A DNA stretch of 14,771 nucleotides, taken from NCBI GenBank assembly GCA_027000105.1, contig JALTOP010000020.1, forward strand, positions 1 to 14,771, written 5' to 3'. The notes below the pieces were generated by a model. That model ran no database searches, was not told the DNA's origin, and saw only the letters and a list, made by a program, of their open reading frames with translations. This document shows, one piece after another, positions 1 to 7,786 of this stretch. Source of the DNA: Planctomycetaceae bacterium (lineage in GTDB: Bacteria > Planctomycetota > Planctomycetia > Planctomycetales > Planctomycetaceae). Numbering within the stretch: position 1 is the stretch's first letter; every line of letters starts with the position of its first letter. The position numbers and the translations under genes were made by a program.

Positions 1-107
1 TGGTGAATGATACGTATCCAACGCGGTTTGTCTGTTTCGCCAACTGTATCCGAATCGAAGGCTCTGTTCGCACAGGCTGTAAAGAATAAAAGCGATAATC
101 AATTGAA

Positions 108-1484
108 ATGTCGAGTTCCCAAGACGGTCGATCTGGTGTGACCACCGAAACCGATCAGCAAGTTTCCGAGACGGATTTTCTGGGCTTTGTGCCTCATCGT
201 CACCTGCTCAACTGCATTCATTGCGGGTTGTGTACGTCTTCCTGTCCAACCTATCTGGTAACGGGCAACGAAAACAACAGTCCGCGTGGCCGCATTCATT
301 TGATGCGGGGGGTGGAAGAAAAGCGTATCGAGCTGAGTGACCGGGTTCGTGAGCATCTCGATTTGTGTCTGGATTGCAGAAGTTGTGAAACGGCCTGTCC
401 ATCCGGTGTTGAATATGGGCAACTGATCGAACAGTTTCGTCTTTCTGATCGTCGAAACCAACTGGAGCAGACAGGCAAGGGGCAAAACTGGTTTGAGCGG
501 ATCTTTCTGCGTGATCTTTTCCCCCACAGAAGAAAACTGGAGCTGGTTTTGTGGCCCGTCCGGGTTCTGCAAATGATGAAACTTGACTGGCTGATCGACA
601 AAAGCGGAATCACTCAACTCCTTCCGATGCCGTTACAGCGAATGCAGCGGATGCTCCCTCGCCTGGTACGTGACCAACCGAAACTTCCTTCCGTGCTGCC
701 GGCTCAGGGGACGGAAAAGGCCCGCGTCGGTCTGTTTTTGGGCTGCGTGGCTGATGTCATGTTTCGTCATGTTCACTGGGCCTGTGCAAGAGTTTTACAG
801 AACGCAGGTTGTGAGGTGCTCGTGCCGAACGATCAACAATGTTGCGGAGCGATGGAGTATCACACCGGTCAGACGGAATCGGCCACACGTCGGGCGATTG
901 CCAATGTCGAAGCGTTTGGCCGTTCGCCTGTCGATGTCATTCTTGTCAATGTGGCAGGATGCGGGGCGATGATGAAAGAGTATGTGCATCTGGAACAGGC
1001 AGCAGGTCTCAAAGATGACCAGGCTGCACAATTGAAGCGTTTTGCGAAAAAGGTTTGTGACGTCACTGAGTATCTCGCGGGGCTCGATTTGGCGGAACCG
1101 CTGGGGGAACTCCCTATTCGTGTCGTGTATCAGGATGCGTGCCATTTGAAGCATGCGCAGCAGATCGACCAGGCACCACGCGATTTGCTGCGTAAAATAC
1201 CGGGACTCGAACTGGTAGAGATATTGGAACCGAATATCTGTTGCGGTGCGGCCGGAAGCTACAATCTGCAACAGCCGGAAATGTCGGACGAACTGGGGAA
1301 TCGAAAAATCAGCCACATTCTGGAAAAGAATCCCGATGCGATCGTCAGTGCGAACGCCGGCTGTGCACTGCAGTTGATGGCTTTGCTGAAACAGCGTGGA
1401 AAACAGATCCCGGTTTTTCATCCAGTCGAACTGTTCGATGCGAGCCAACGGGAAATCTCGTGGGAAGAACTCAAATCCCGATAA
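108..1484 (+). CDS. glcF: Glycolate oxidase iron-sulfur subunit GlcF
   Basis: This 458-aa protein is the electron-transfer subunit of glycolate dehydrogenase, which oxidises glycolate to glyoxylate together with FAD subunits (GlcD/GlcE). Two ferredoxin-type 4Fe-4S sites are visible: CIHCGLCTSSCP (Cys36, 39, 42, 46) and CLDCRSCETACP (Cys87, 90, 93, 97). They are followed by two cysteine-rich CCG repeats with QQCCGAM near 243-249 and NICCGAAGS near 376-384, the standard GlcF layout. No signal peptide or membrane segment is seen, so it should be cytosolic or membrane-peripheral through its partners. It is somewhat longer than the roughly 400-aa enterobacterial GlcF. ATG 108 is the first start after in-frame TAA stops at 87 and 96; no clear Shine-Dalgarno sequence precedes it. 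The FAD subunits are not downstream; if linked, they lie left of the window. A close alternative is a heterodisulfide-reductase-like or lactate-utilisation Fe-S protein, but the paired ferredoxin plus double CCG order favours GlcF. A 7-bp stem (1542-1548 with 1564-1570) lies after the stop without a T run. Confidence 0.9.
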   Translation: MSSSQDGRSGVTTETDQQVSETDFLGFVPHRHLLNCIHCGLCTSSCPTYLVTGNENNSPRGRIHLMRGVEEKRIELSDRVREHLDLCLDCRSCETACPSGVEYGQLIEQFRLSDRRNQLEQTGKGQNWFERIFLRDLFPHRRKLELVLWPVRVLQMMKLDWLIDKSGITQLLPMPLQRMQRMLPRLVRDQPKLPSVLPAQGTEKARVGLFLGCVADVMFRHVHWACARVLQNAGCEVLVPNDQQCCGAMEYHTGQTESATRRAIANVEAFGRSPVDVILVNVAGCGAMMKEYVHLEQAAGLKDDQAAQLKRFAKKVCDVTEYLAGLDLAEPLGELPIRVVYQDACHLKHAQQIDQAPRDLLRKIPGLELVEILEPNICCGAAGSYNLQQPEMSDELGNRKISHILEKNPDAIVSANAGCALQLMALLKQRGKQIPVFHPVELFDASQREISWEELKSR

Positions 1485-1632
1485 AGTGCGATTCACGTCG
1501 AATGCGGGTTATTGGGGATTTCGTTGAACCTTCTGCTCATCTCATCCGTTCTCATGGAAAGTTCGGATGAAGTTCCCGTTGCGGCAATGATTCAGGATGG
1601 AGATGGGAACCTGTCGAAAATCATTTGCCAGC

Positions 1633-1672
1633 GGCATAATAATTGAGACACGTTTCGTATTATGCCTATAAT
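1633..1672 (+). promoter_or_regulatory. Sigma70-like promoter framed by a 9-bp inverted repeat, upstream of nfeD
   Basis: A -35 box TTGAGA (1643-1648, 5 of 6 to TTGACA) and a perfect -10 TATAAT (1667-1672) are separated by 18 bp. The perfect inverted repeat GGCATAATA (1633-1641) and TATTATGCC (1658-1666) is laid over it: the left arm ends one base before the -35 box and the right arm abuts the -10 box. The expected transcript start is near 1679, giving a leader of about 84 nt before the ATG at 1763. The inverted repeat is placed as an operator for a dimeric regulator would be; that role is inference. Confidence 0.65.
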
Positions 1673-1762
1673 TCCGGTGTCGGAGTCTGCGGAGCCTCCG
1701 GTCTGTCCGTTTTACATTTTCGGGATGTTTCTGCTCAACGGTTTCTTCTCAAAGAGGATCAG

Positions 1763-4072
1763 ATGAATAACGCCGCACGAGGATCTGCATCGCAAATTGA
1801 TGGCCCGGGTTATCGGTTCGGGAAAGCGGTTGTGCTGGAAACAGTGATTGCTGTGTTCTGCCTGCTTTTTCCCGCGGCCGTTTTTTCCCAGGCTCCGCAA
1901 GAGCCCAAAGAGGTAAAAGCTCCGGCTGCCGAACAGGAACCCAGACCGGAAAAGAAGAGCGTTCCACTGGCCCGCTATGTGGTTGTGAATAGTCCGGTTG
2001 ATGATACCGTGTTTCGCAGGGTTCGAAATACCGCTTTGAAGTTGCAGGAACTTGCGATTACGGAAGATCGTCCTGCCTTTCTCATTCTGGAAATTCGTCC
2101 TGGCCAGAGTGAATTTCATCAGGTGCACGGGCTGGCGAAGTTTTTGACATCGAGCAAAGTGGATCGTTTGACAACGATCGCCTGGATTCCTGAGACCGTC
2201 ACCGGGAACAACGCGATCGTTGCTTTGGGCTGTCGGGAAATTGTGATGCATCCAGATGCCGAGTTTGGAGATATCGGACGCGGCAAGGCGGTCGATCCTG
2301 ATGAAGAATCGGATGTCCTTTCCATTGTAAAAAAACGGCAGAATCTGAAACTCAACACCGATCTGGTACAGGGTTTAATGAACCCTGATGTGGCGCTGTT
2401 GCTGGCAAGTATCGAAAAGAAAGGGGGCGTCAAGGAAAAAATTGTTGTCACGCAAAAACGGTTGAAATCATTGCGGGAGAATCAGGTTTCCATTATCGAT
2501 GTCGAACCGCTCAAGGAACGTGGGCAGCGGGGCGTTTTTTCGGGAGTGGAAGCGAGAGAGTTGGGAATACTGGTGACGCGGACACTCGATACCAAAGCCG
2601 AGTTGTCCGATGCGTATGGTATCGACCCGAAAGACCTGCAGGAAAGCCGATCGGGTGAAGCATCAACGGTCGTGAAACTGATCGAGGTGACCGATACGAT
2701 CGACCCGATTCTGGAAGCGTTTATCGAGCGGCAGATTCTTCGGGCCAAAAAAGATGGGGCGCAGGTCATCATTTTCAAGATCAAATCGCCGGGCGGTTAT
2801 CTGATGTCGGGGACCAATCTCGCCAATCAGATTGCAGATCTGGAGGATGACGGTATCCGTACGGTGGCCTGGGTGCCGGATCATGCGATCAGCTCGGCGG
2901 CCATCACCGCCTTGGGATGCGACGAAATTTATATGGGGCCAAACGGCAAAATAGGTGATGCGGGGGTGATTGTGCAGAGCTTTGATGGAGCGTTCGACCG
3001 CGTTCCCGAAAAGCTGCTCAGCCCGCTGCGACAGACGCTGAAATCACTGGCGGAGCGGAAACGCCGTCCTGCTGCACTGCTGGAAGCGATGTCCTTCAAG
3101 GATCTGGAAGTGTTCGAAGTAACGCATCGCGACACAGGACGCATCTGGTACATGAGTGAAGCCGAGATTCTGGAATCGAATGGCGAGTGGATCAAAGGCC
3201 CGATGGTGCCGGAATCCGCCAAAGATCTGTTACTGACTGTTCAGGGAGATCGGGCCGTTAAGCTGAAAATCGCCACGGCGGTGGTCAAGGACCTGGACGA
3301 ACTGAAAGAGCGATTGAATATTCCCGCTGATGTCGAGTTGGAACCGGTCGGCCGAACCTGGGTCGATTCGCTGATCTACACGTTGAACACGCCGGGGATG
3401 ACCGTCTTCCTGTTTTTTATTGCCATCATTTGCATTTATATCGAGTTGCATTTTATGGTCGGGATCTTCGGTATCTGTTCGGCGCTCTGTTTCGGCATCT
3501 TTTTCTGGAGTCGCTATCTGGGGGGAACCGCGACCGGTCTGGAAATTATCCTGTTCCTGATCGGGATCGCCTGCATTTTGATGGAAATATTCGTGATTCC
3601 CGGTTTCGGCGTGTTCGGTGTCTCCGGTGTGTTGCTGATGTTGGCTTCGTTGATTCTTGCCAGCGAAACATTCGATTCGTTCAGTTCGGAAATCAATACC
3701 CAAAAAATGGTCAAGGTTTTGGCCACGCTGGGGCTTCCGCTGGTTGCCGTCATTGTGACATCGATGTTTATCGGGAAGTATCTGCCCAAAATTCCGATCC
3801 TCAGGAACATTGTTCTGTCCCCCCCGGTCAGTAAACATGCGGGTGATACGAACTCGCTACAACTGAATCCCGAACTGATTGCAAAAAATGAGAAAGGAAT
3901 TTATGTGGGCAAACAGGGCGTTGCGGTCACAATACTGCGTCCTTCGGGGAAGGCCCGCTTTGACGAAGAGCTGGTCGATGTCATCACCGAAGGCCCGTTC
4001 ATCGAGGAGAATTCACCGATCGAAATTATTGAAGTACGGGGGAATCATATTGTTGTTCGGACTATCAGTTAG
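1763..4072 (+). CDS. nfeD: Long NfeD-type membrane serine protease with two ClpP-like domains
   Basis: This 769-aa protein has an N-terminal signal peptide or anchor (about 23-43), a first ClpP/crotonase-like domain (about 70-200), a second one (about 302-440), hydrophobic membrane segments (about 547-635), and a C-terminal NfeD OB-fold domain (about 710-768, with GVAVTILRPSGKARF). Family knowledge: long NfeD proteins are membrane-bound Ser-Lys proteases whose soluble tail contacts SPFH/stomatin-type proteins. The second domain keeps SPGG (342-345), a Ser pair in AISSAAITALG (Ser377/378), and a Lys in PEKLL (Lys417) matching the Ser-Lys dyad. In the first domain the matching segment reads TVTGNNAIVALG with no Ser, so it is probably catalytically dead. 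Start: ATG 1763 has an AAAGAGG ribosome site at 1751-1757. An in-frame TTG at 1643 would extend it by 40 residues, but that TTG lies in the -35 box of a good promoter, so it is rejected. No SPFH partner gene is adjacent, although such a pairing is common. Confidence 0.87.
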   Translation: MNNAARGSASQIDGPGYRFGKAVVLETVIAVFCLLFPAAVFSQAPQEPKEVKAPAAEQEPRPEKKSVPLARYVVVNSPVDDTVFRRVRNTALKLQELAITEDRPAFLILEIRPGQSEFHQVHGLAKFLTSSKVDRLTTIAWIPETVTGNNAIVALGCREIVMHPDAEFGDIGRGKAVDPDEESDVLSIVKKRQNLKLNTDLVQGLMNPDVALLLASIEKKGGVKEKIVVTQKRLKSLRENQVSIIDVEPLKERGQRGVFSGVEARELGILVTRTLDTKAELSDAYGIDPKDLQESRSGEASTVVKLIEVTDTIDPILEAFIERQILRAKKDGAQVIIFKIKSPGGYLMSGTNLANQIADLEDDGIRTVAWVPDHAISSAAITALGCDEIYMGPNGKIGDAGVIVQSFDGAFDRVPEKLLSPLRQTLKSLAERKRRPAALLEAMSFKDLEVFEVTHRDTGRIWYMSEAEILESNGEWIKGPMVPESAKDLLLTVQGDRAVKLKIATAVVKDLDELKERLNIPADVELEPVGRTWVDSLIYTLNTPGMTVFLFFIAIICIYIELHFMVGIFGICSALCFGIFFWSRYLGGTATGLEIILFLIGIACILMEIFVIPGFGVFGVSGVLLMLASLILASETFDSFSSEINTQKMVKVLATLGLPLVAVIVTSMFIGKYLPKIPILRNIVLSPPVSKHAGDTNSLQLNPELIAKNEKGIYVGKQGVAVTILRPSGKARFDEELVDVITEGPFIEENSPIEIIEVRGNHIVVRTIS

Positions 4073-4116
4073 CCCGGATTGTTCATCATCGGGAGAATAA
4101 AATTCGGCCAGGCGTG

Positions 4117-4223
4117 GCAAGCGGAACGGCGTGAGTTGTCCGGTATTTGTCACCCCGCTACAATAGCGATAATAAGCATGGCTCACAGATCCGTGGCACA
4201 AAACACCAACCGGGACTCCCGGC
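4117..4223 (+). repeat. 107-bp interspersed repeat, copy A
   Basis: This copy aligns without gaps to 5340-5446 in the same orientation, 95 of 107 bases identical by hand count. It contains a small hairpin (ACGGC, GTGA loop, GTTGT) whose two changes relative to copy B leave G-U pairs in RNA. It ends in CCGGG-ACT-CCCGG. It lies between nfeD and the ADP-ribosylglycohydrolase, ending 9 bases before the ribosome binding site of the latter. Size, self-complementarity and repetition suggest a REP-like or MITE-like element; no target-site duplication was found. Confidence 0.8.
4136..4164 (+). promoter_or_regulatory. Possible promoter inside repeat copy A
   Basis: TTGTCC (4136-4141, 4 of 6) and TACAAT (4159-4164, 5 of 6) are separated by 17 bp, predicting a start near 4171. 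The corresponding boxes in copy B are CCGTCC and TACTAT, which are poorer. It would drive the ADP-ribosylglycohydrolase. The match is modest and could be chance. Confidence 0.35.
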
Positions 4224-4231
4224 CTATTTTT
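4210..4231 (+). terminator. Terminator-like hairpin before the ADP-ribosylglycohydrolase
   Basis: A perfect 5-bp GC stem CCGGG (4210-4214) and CCCGG (4218-4222) with loop ACT is followed by CCTATTTTT (4223-4231). The ribosome binding site of the next gene starts two bases later. It could end transcripts from nfeD, or attenuate the hydrolase gene if transcription starts within the repeat. The stem is short, so strength is uncertain. Confidence 0.45.
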
Positions 4232-4244
4232 CAGGAGAGGATGA

Positions 4245-5228
4245 ATGACCCCCTGTAGCAGGAAGTCCGTCTCTGGAAGTCAGGTAGTATCCCGCGCCCA
4301 AGGCTGCCTCCTGGGCCAACTTGCCGGGGATGCACTCGGCAGCCTGGTTGAGTTCCAATCCCCGGAAGAGATCCAGAGGAGCTATCCTGATGGAGTTAGG
4401 GAGCTGGCGGATGGCGGCACATGGAATACGATTGCAGGCCAGCCAACCGATGATTCCGAGATGGCTCTGCTCCTTGCCCGGATGCTGGTGAAAACCGGTT
4501 CGTATAATCCAGAGGCGGCACGTAGGGAATATCAATACTGGCTGAGTTCCGGTCCGTTTGATTGCGGCATGACCATTTCAGCCGGGCTGCGGGGAAATCC
4601 TATCCTGGAAAGTCAGGCCAATGGAGCCATGATGCGGATCAGTCCTCTCGGGATTTTCGGAGCCGGGTTTGAACTGCCCCAGGTTTCTGAATGGGCCATG
4701 CAGGATGCCGCTCTCACACATCCCAATCTGATTTGTCAGCATGCCAATGCGTTATTTGCCATGGGCATTTCCTGCGCCATTGCTTCCGGATGCGACCGCA
4801 AAGAGCTATATCAGCACGTCCGACAGTGGGCAGACGACATGTCTGTCGAGCCGAACCTACTGGATACCATTGACCAGGCAGCCGATGAACCGCCAGCGGA
4901 ATATGTCCACCAACAGGGTTGGGTTTTAATCGCTTTTCAGAATGCCCTGTACCAACTGCTTCATGCGCCAAGCCTCGAGGACGGTGTTGTCGATACCATC
5001 ATGCGCGGAGGAGACACCGATACCAATGCAGCCATTTGCGGGGCGTTGTTAGGCGCTGTGTACGGTCGGGAGGCAATTCCCGCCCAATGGTTTGACTCCC
5101 TGCAGAACTGTCGCCCAGAGACCGGAAACCCGCGAGTCCGCCGTCCTCGCCCGGAATGCTTCTGGCCCGTGGATGCCATCGATTTGGCCGAAGGGCTTGT
5201 AACAGGAACGAGGGACAAGAATGGCTGA
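4245..5228 (+). CDS. ADP-ribosylglycohydrolase family protein (DraG/ARH-like)
   Basis: This 327-aa soluble protein belongs to the dinuclear Mg/Mn enzymes that remove ADP-ribose from proteins or small molecules. The family landmarks are present: LLGQLAGDALGSLVE (22-36), the metal motif PTDDSEMALLLARM (67-80, with Thr68, Asp69, Asp70), RISPLGIFGAG (131-141), and the second metal motif GGDTDTNAAICGALLGAVYG (255-274, with Asp257, Thr258, Asp259). Both metal-binding halves look intact, so activity is likely. Length is usual for the family. ATG 4245 has AGGAG at 4233-4237; an ATG at 4241 opens only a five-codon frame. No signal peptide is seen. It sits alone between two 107-bp direct repeats, with no adjacent ADP-ribosyltransferase or nitrogenase gene to name the substrate, so DraG itself cannot be assigned. 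ADP-ribosylarginine, ADP-ribosylserine or crystallin-J1-like substrates are all possible. Confidence 0.88.
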   Translation: MTPCSRKSVSGSQVVSRAQGCLLGQLAGDALGSLVEFQSPEEIQRSYPDGVRELADGGTWNTIAGQPTDDSEMALLLARMLVKTGSYNPEAARREYQYWLSSGPFDCGMTISAGLRGNPILESQANGAMMRISPLGIFGAGFELPQVSEWAMQDAALTHPNLICQHANALFAMGISCAIASGCDRKELYQHVRQWADDMSVEPNLLDTIDQAADEPPAEYVHQQGWVLIAFQNALYQLLHAPSLEDGVVDTIMRGGDTDTNAAICGALLGAVYGREAIPAQWFDSLQNCRPETGNPRVRRPRPECFWPVDAIDLAEGLVTGTRDKNG

Positions 5229-5242
5229 AATGAACAGTAGAC

Positions 5243-5330
5243 GGCCATGTAAGGCCGGTGCAACCGCCCCTACATAAACTTTATGTTCTATCCTTTGTGT
5301 CTTCGCTTGATTCCCTTTTCTCGCAAGCGA
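5243..5330. other. Inverted repeats in the gap after the ADP-ribosylglycohydrolase
   Basis: Two small palindromes are visible: GGCC-ATGTAA-GGCC (5243-5256), and TCGCTTG (5303-5309) pairing with CAAGCGA (5324-5330) across a 14-base loop. Neither has a T run directly after it on the + strand, so neither is a convincing terminator. The base string GCAAGCG at 5323-5329 recurs at 5340-5346, where repeat copy B begins. Confidence 0.4.
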
Positions 5331-5339
5331 CCAGAAACT

Positions 5340-5446
5340 GCAAGCGGAACGGCGTGAGCCGTCCGGTATTGGTCACCCCGCTACTATGGCGAAGATAAAC
5401 ACGGCTCACAGAGCCGTGGCACAAAACACCAACCGGGGCACCCGGC
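5340..5446 (+). repeat. 107-bp interspersed repeat, copy B
   Basis: Same-orientation partner of 4117-4223, without gaps and with 12 differences. Secondary structure is better preserved here than in copy A. ACGGC-GTGA-GCCGT (5349-5362) forms a 5-bp hairpin. CACGGCTC-ACA-GAGCCGTG (5400-5418) forms a perfect 8-bp hairpin. CCGGT/TGGT (5363-5373, AT bulge) can pair with ACCAACCGG (5428-5436). It occupies most of the gap between the hydrolase gene and the convergent signalling operon. Confidence 0.8.
5392..5418 (-). terminator. Likely terminator of the kinase operon, within repeat copy B
   Basis: Read on the - strand, the perfect 8-bp stem CACGGCTC/GAGCCGTG with loop TGT (5418-5400) is followed by TTTATCTT (5399-5392). 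It lies about 67 bases beyond the stop codon of the hybrid kinase gene, a good place for intrinsic termination. Confidence 0.5.
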
Positions 5447-5484
5447 GATCGGTTATAAACAAGTTCGGATCGTCGTTTGGATCG

Positions 5485-7710
5485 TCATACGGAGCTTTCT
5501 ACTGCTGTTTCAGCCTGCTTGCACCATGTTGCCAGGGCTTCCTGCAGTTTGCCGCGATCGATCGGTTTGGTCAGGAAATCGTCACAGCCCGCATTGATGC
5601 ACTTTTCCCGATCATGCGACATGGCGTGTGCGGTCAGTGCCAGAACCGGGTATTGATAACCGGCTTCCCGCAGTTCGGTGGTTGCTGAATAGCCATCGAG
5701 AATGGGCATTTGCATATCCATCAGAATCACCGCGTAGGGCGTATTCTGTTTCCACGCTTTCAAAGCCAGGTCGACTGCTTCCCGCCCATTGACCGCGTAA
5801 TCGCATGGGTATCCATTCTTTTTCAGCAAGAAGCCGAGCAATCTGCGATTATCCGGACTGTCATCGACAACCAGAATCCGGGCCTGTTGTTCCGATGAGA
5901 CCAGTTCGGCCGGCTTGGGTTTTTCTGTTTCGACAGTTGTTTCCTGTGGAACGGAAGTCGGCTTGGGCAAGACAAATTCCGCAACGAATGTTGTTCCCAC
6001 ACCGAGTTCACTTGTCGCGGTCAGATCGCCCCCCATCATTTGGGAAAGTCGTTGAGAGATGGAAAGCCCCAGACCGGTTCCTCCAAATTTACGCGTGGTT
6101 GATGTATCGGCCTGTGAAAACGGTTTGAAGATCGATTCAATTTTTTCTGATGAAATTCCGATCCCCGTATCCGCAACGGAGAAACGGACGTGGAACCGAT
6201 TCGGATCTTCGGGAAGCGGCTTGGTGCTGAGACTCGTCGTGACCGATCCATGATGCGTAAACTTGATCGCGTTTCCGATCAGGTTGACAAGAATCTGTCT
6301 GATACGCGTCGGATCGCCCAGCAATTGTTCGGGAACATCGGGATCGATCCGGGCAATCAGTTCCAATCCTTTGCCCTCTGCCTTGTGTTTCATCAAGGAG
6401 ATAATGTCTTCCAGTAGTTGTCTGGTTGAAAAGGTGGTCTGCTCCATTTCGATTTTCCCGGCTTCAATTTTGGAGATATCCAGGATATCGTTGATGATCA
6501 TCAGCAGATGTTCGCCGTTCCGCTGAATGGTTCCAATCGCCTTTTCCTTTTCCTGTTTACTGGCCGATTCATCCGAGAGGATTTCTGAGAACCCGAGAAT
6601 AGCCGTCATCGGTGTGCGGATTTCGTGGCTCATGTTGGCCAAAAATTCCGACTTGCTTTGGGTGGCCTGTTCGGCCTGCTTTTTGGCTTCGAGCAGTTCA
6701 TTGGCCCGTTTTTTCAACGCTTCGCGATCTGCTTTGCGCTGTTCTTCAAGGTGCATCGCGTGAATCAGATGGGCGCACGATTTCAGATAGGGCCTGAGTG
6801 ATTCATATTCTGTCTTTGGAATAGGTTGTGGCGAATTGGCCAGGCCGACAATTCCCAGAATTTCGTTGCCATAAAGCAGGGGCATTCCCAGGAAATTCTG
6901 AATGAAGGGATGTCCCGCAGGATAGGTCGCGGTGTCGGTCAGGTCGATCGGATTTTCAACGCTGACCGGTTCCCTGGTTTTCAGGATGGTGCCAAATACC
7001 TTTGTCTTCCCTCCGAAAACGACATCCTGGTTTTCATATCGCTGGATGAATTTTGCTACATGAGGGTCGGTTGAGCGATTGCAAATGCCTCGCACTATCA
7101 AACCATTCTCGCTGTTTTGAGAGGAGAATTCAGCGATGAATCCGAATTCGCAATCGCTATAAACGGTCAATCGCTGGATCAGGTGGTCGAAGAACTGATT
7201 GGAATCCCCCGTGATCAGATAATTCGTCTGCAGGTCACTGACCAGATTCAATAGATTGAAATGGTTACGGAACTCTTCTTCGATAATTTTTCGTTGTCGA
7301 ATTTCTTCGCGTATCTCGGCCAGTTGGTGATACTGACTGGTCAAATCCTCGATGGTAATAAACGCCAACGGTCTCTCACCGGGGAGCCGTCGCACATGAG
7401 TCCGCTGGATCATGCGAACCTTTTTCCCCTTCAGTTCATAATCGATTGGCAGAAAATGCTTGTGAAATCCTTCGGAATAGACTGCAGGGTTACCCTCAGA
7501 GAAGACCTGTTGAAGTCGGCTTCGGAAACGAGGTTCCCTTAAATGGGGATACTGCTGGAAAAGATTGAGCTGTTTTGCCTGTCGGGGGGAAATTCCCGTC
7601 CATTTGGCAAGAACGTTGTTCCATTCGTGAACATCATAGCGCTCGTCGATTATCAACGCGCCGCAGGGAAGCCAGTTGATCCATTGGTTGTTGTCGCAAT
7701 ACTGTTCCAT
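5485..7710 (-). CDS. Soluble hybrid sensor histidine kinase/response regulator (PAS-GAF-HisKA-HATPase-REC)
   Basis: This 741-aa protein has an N-terminal PAS-like region (about 14-125), a GAF-like domain (about 150-318), a short coiled coil (320-355), then the kinase core. The H box is FLANMSHEIRTP with the phospho-acceptor His362. The N box is NLIGNAIKFT (477-486), with G boxes DTGIGI (514-519) and GGTGLGLSIS (543-552). A C-terminal receiver domain begins at ARILVVDDSPD (610) with Asp616/617, phospho-acceptor Asp665 in LMDMQMP, Thr693 and Lys715. All catalytic residues are present. No signal peptide or membrane segment is visible, so it should sense a cytoplasmic cue, with the ligand unknown. 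ATG 7710 is preceded by AAGAGGA on the - strand. It is the last gene of the operon, 110 bp after the CheC-type gene. With an internal receiver and a separate CheY-like protein nearby, phosphoryl groups may pass His to Asp in more than one way; whether a phosphotransfer protein is involved cannot be seen. Confidence 0.92.
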   Translation of the reverse strand: MEQYCDNNQWINWLPCGALIIDERYDVHEWNNVLAKWTGISPRQAKQLNLFQQYPHLREPRFRSRLQQVFSEGNPAVYSEGFHKHFLPIDYELKGKKVRMIQRTHVRRLPGERPLAFITIEDLTSQYHQLAEIREEIRQRKIIEEEFRNHFNLLNLVSDLQTNYLITGDSNQFFDHLIQRLTVYSDCEFGFIAEFSSQNSENGLIVRGICNRSTDPHVAKFIQRYENQDVVFGGKTKVFGTILKTREPVSVENPIDLTDTATYPAGHPFIQNFLGMPLLYGNEILGIVGLANSPQPIPKTEYESLRPYLKSCAHLIHAMHLEEQRKADREALKKRANELLEAKKQAEQATQSKSEFLANMSHEIRTPMTAILGFSEILSDESASKQEKEKAIGTIQRNGEHLLMIINDILDISKIEAGKIEMEQTTFSTRQLLEDIISLMKHKAEGKGLELIARIDPDVPEQLLGDPTRIRQILVNLIGNAIKFTHHGSVTTSLSTKPLPEDPNRFHVRFSVADTGIGISSEKIESIFKPFSQADTSTTRKFGGTGLGLSISQRLSQMMGGDLTATSELGVGTTFVAEFVLPKPTSVPQETTVETEKPKPAELVSSEQQARILVVDDSPDNRRLLGFLLKKNGYPCDYAVNGREAVDLALKAWKQNTPYAVILMDMQMPILDGYSATTELREAGYQYPVLALTAHAMSHDREKCINAGCDDFLTKPIDRGKLQEALATWCKQAETAVESSV

Positions 7711-7786
7711 TTCTATTCCTCTTCTCGATCCATGTTTCTTTCGATCCGTACAGGGATTGGTGCTACTGCGCCGGGGCTCAACAGCC

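Noticed and set aside
1..107. Tail of an upstream coding gene such as glcE or glcD
   Set aside because: All three + frames contain stops here and the short translated pieces do not resemble a glycolate oxidase C-terminus.
795..1496. 233-codon - strand frame opposite glcF
   Set aside because: The + strand frame carries all GlcF motifs; the antisense translation has none.
1643..1762. N-terminal extension of the NfeD-type protein from a TTG codon
   Set aside because: The TTG is part of a -35 box paired with a perfect TATAAT; the ATG at 1763 has a ribosome site and directly precedes the signal peptide.
3230..3838. 202-codon - strand frame within the NfeD-type gene
   Set aside because: Very rich in Asp, Asn, Gln, Glu and Arg, as expected for a reverse-strand shadow of membrane-protein codons; no motif and an internal position.
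4117..5446. CRISPR array
   Set aside because: Only two long repeats over 1.2 kb apart with a gene between them; no short regular spacers.
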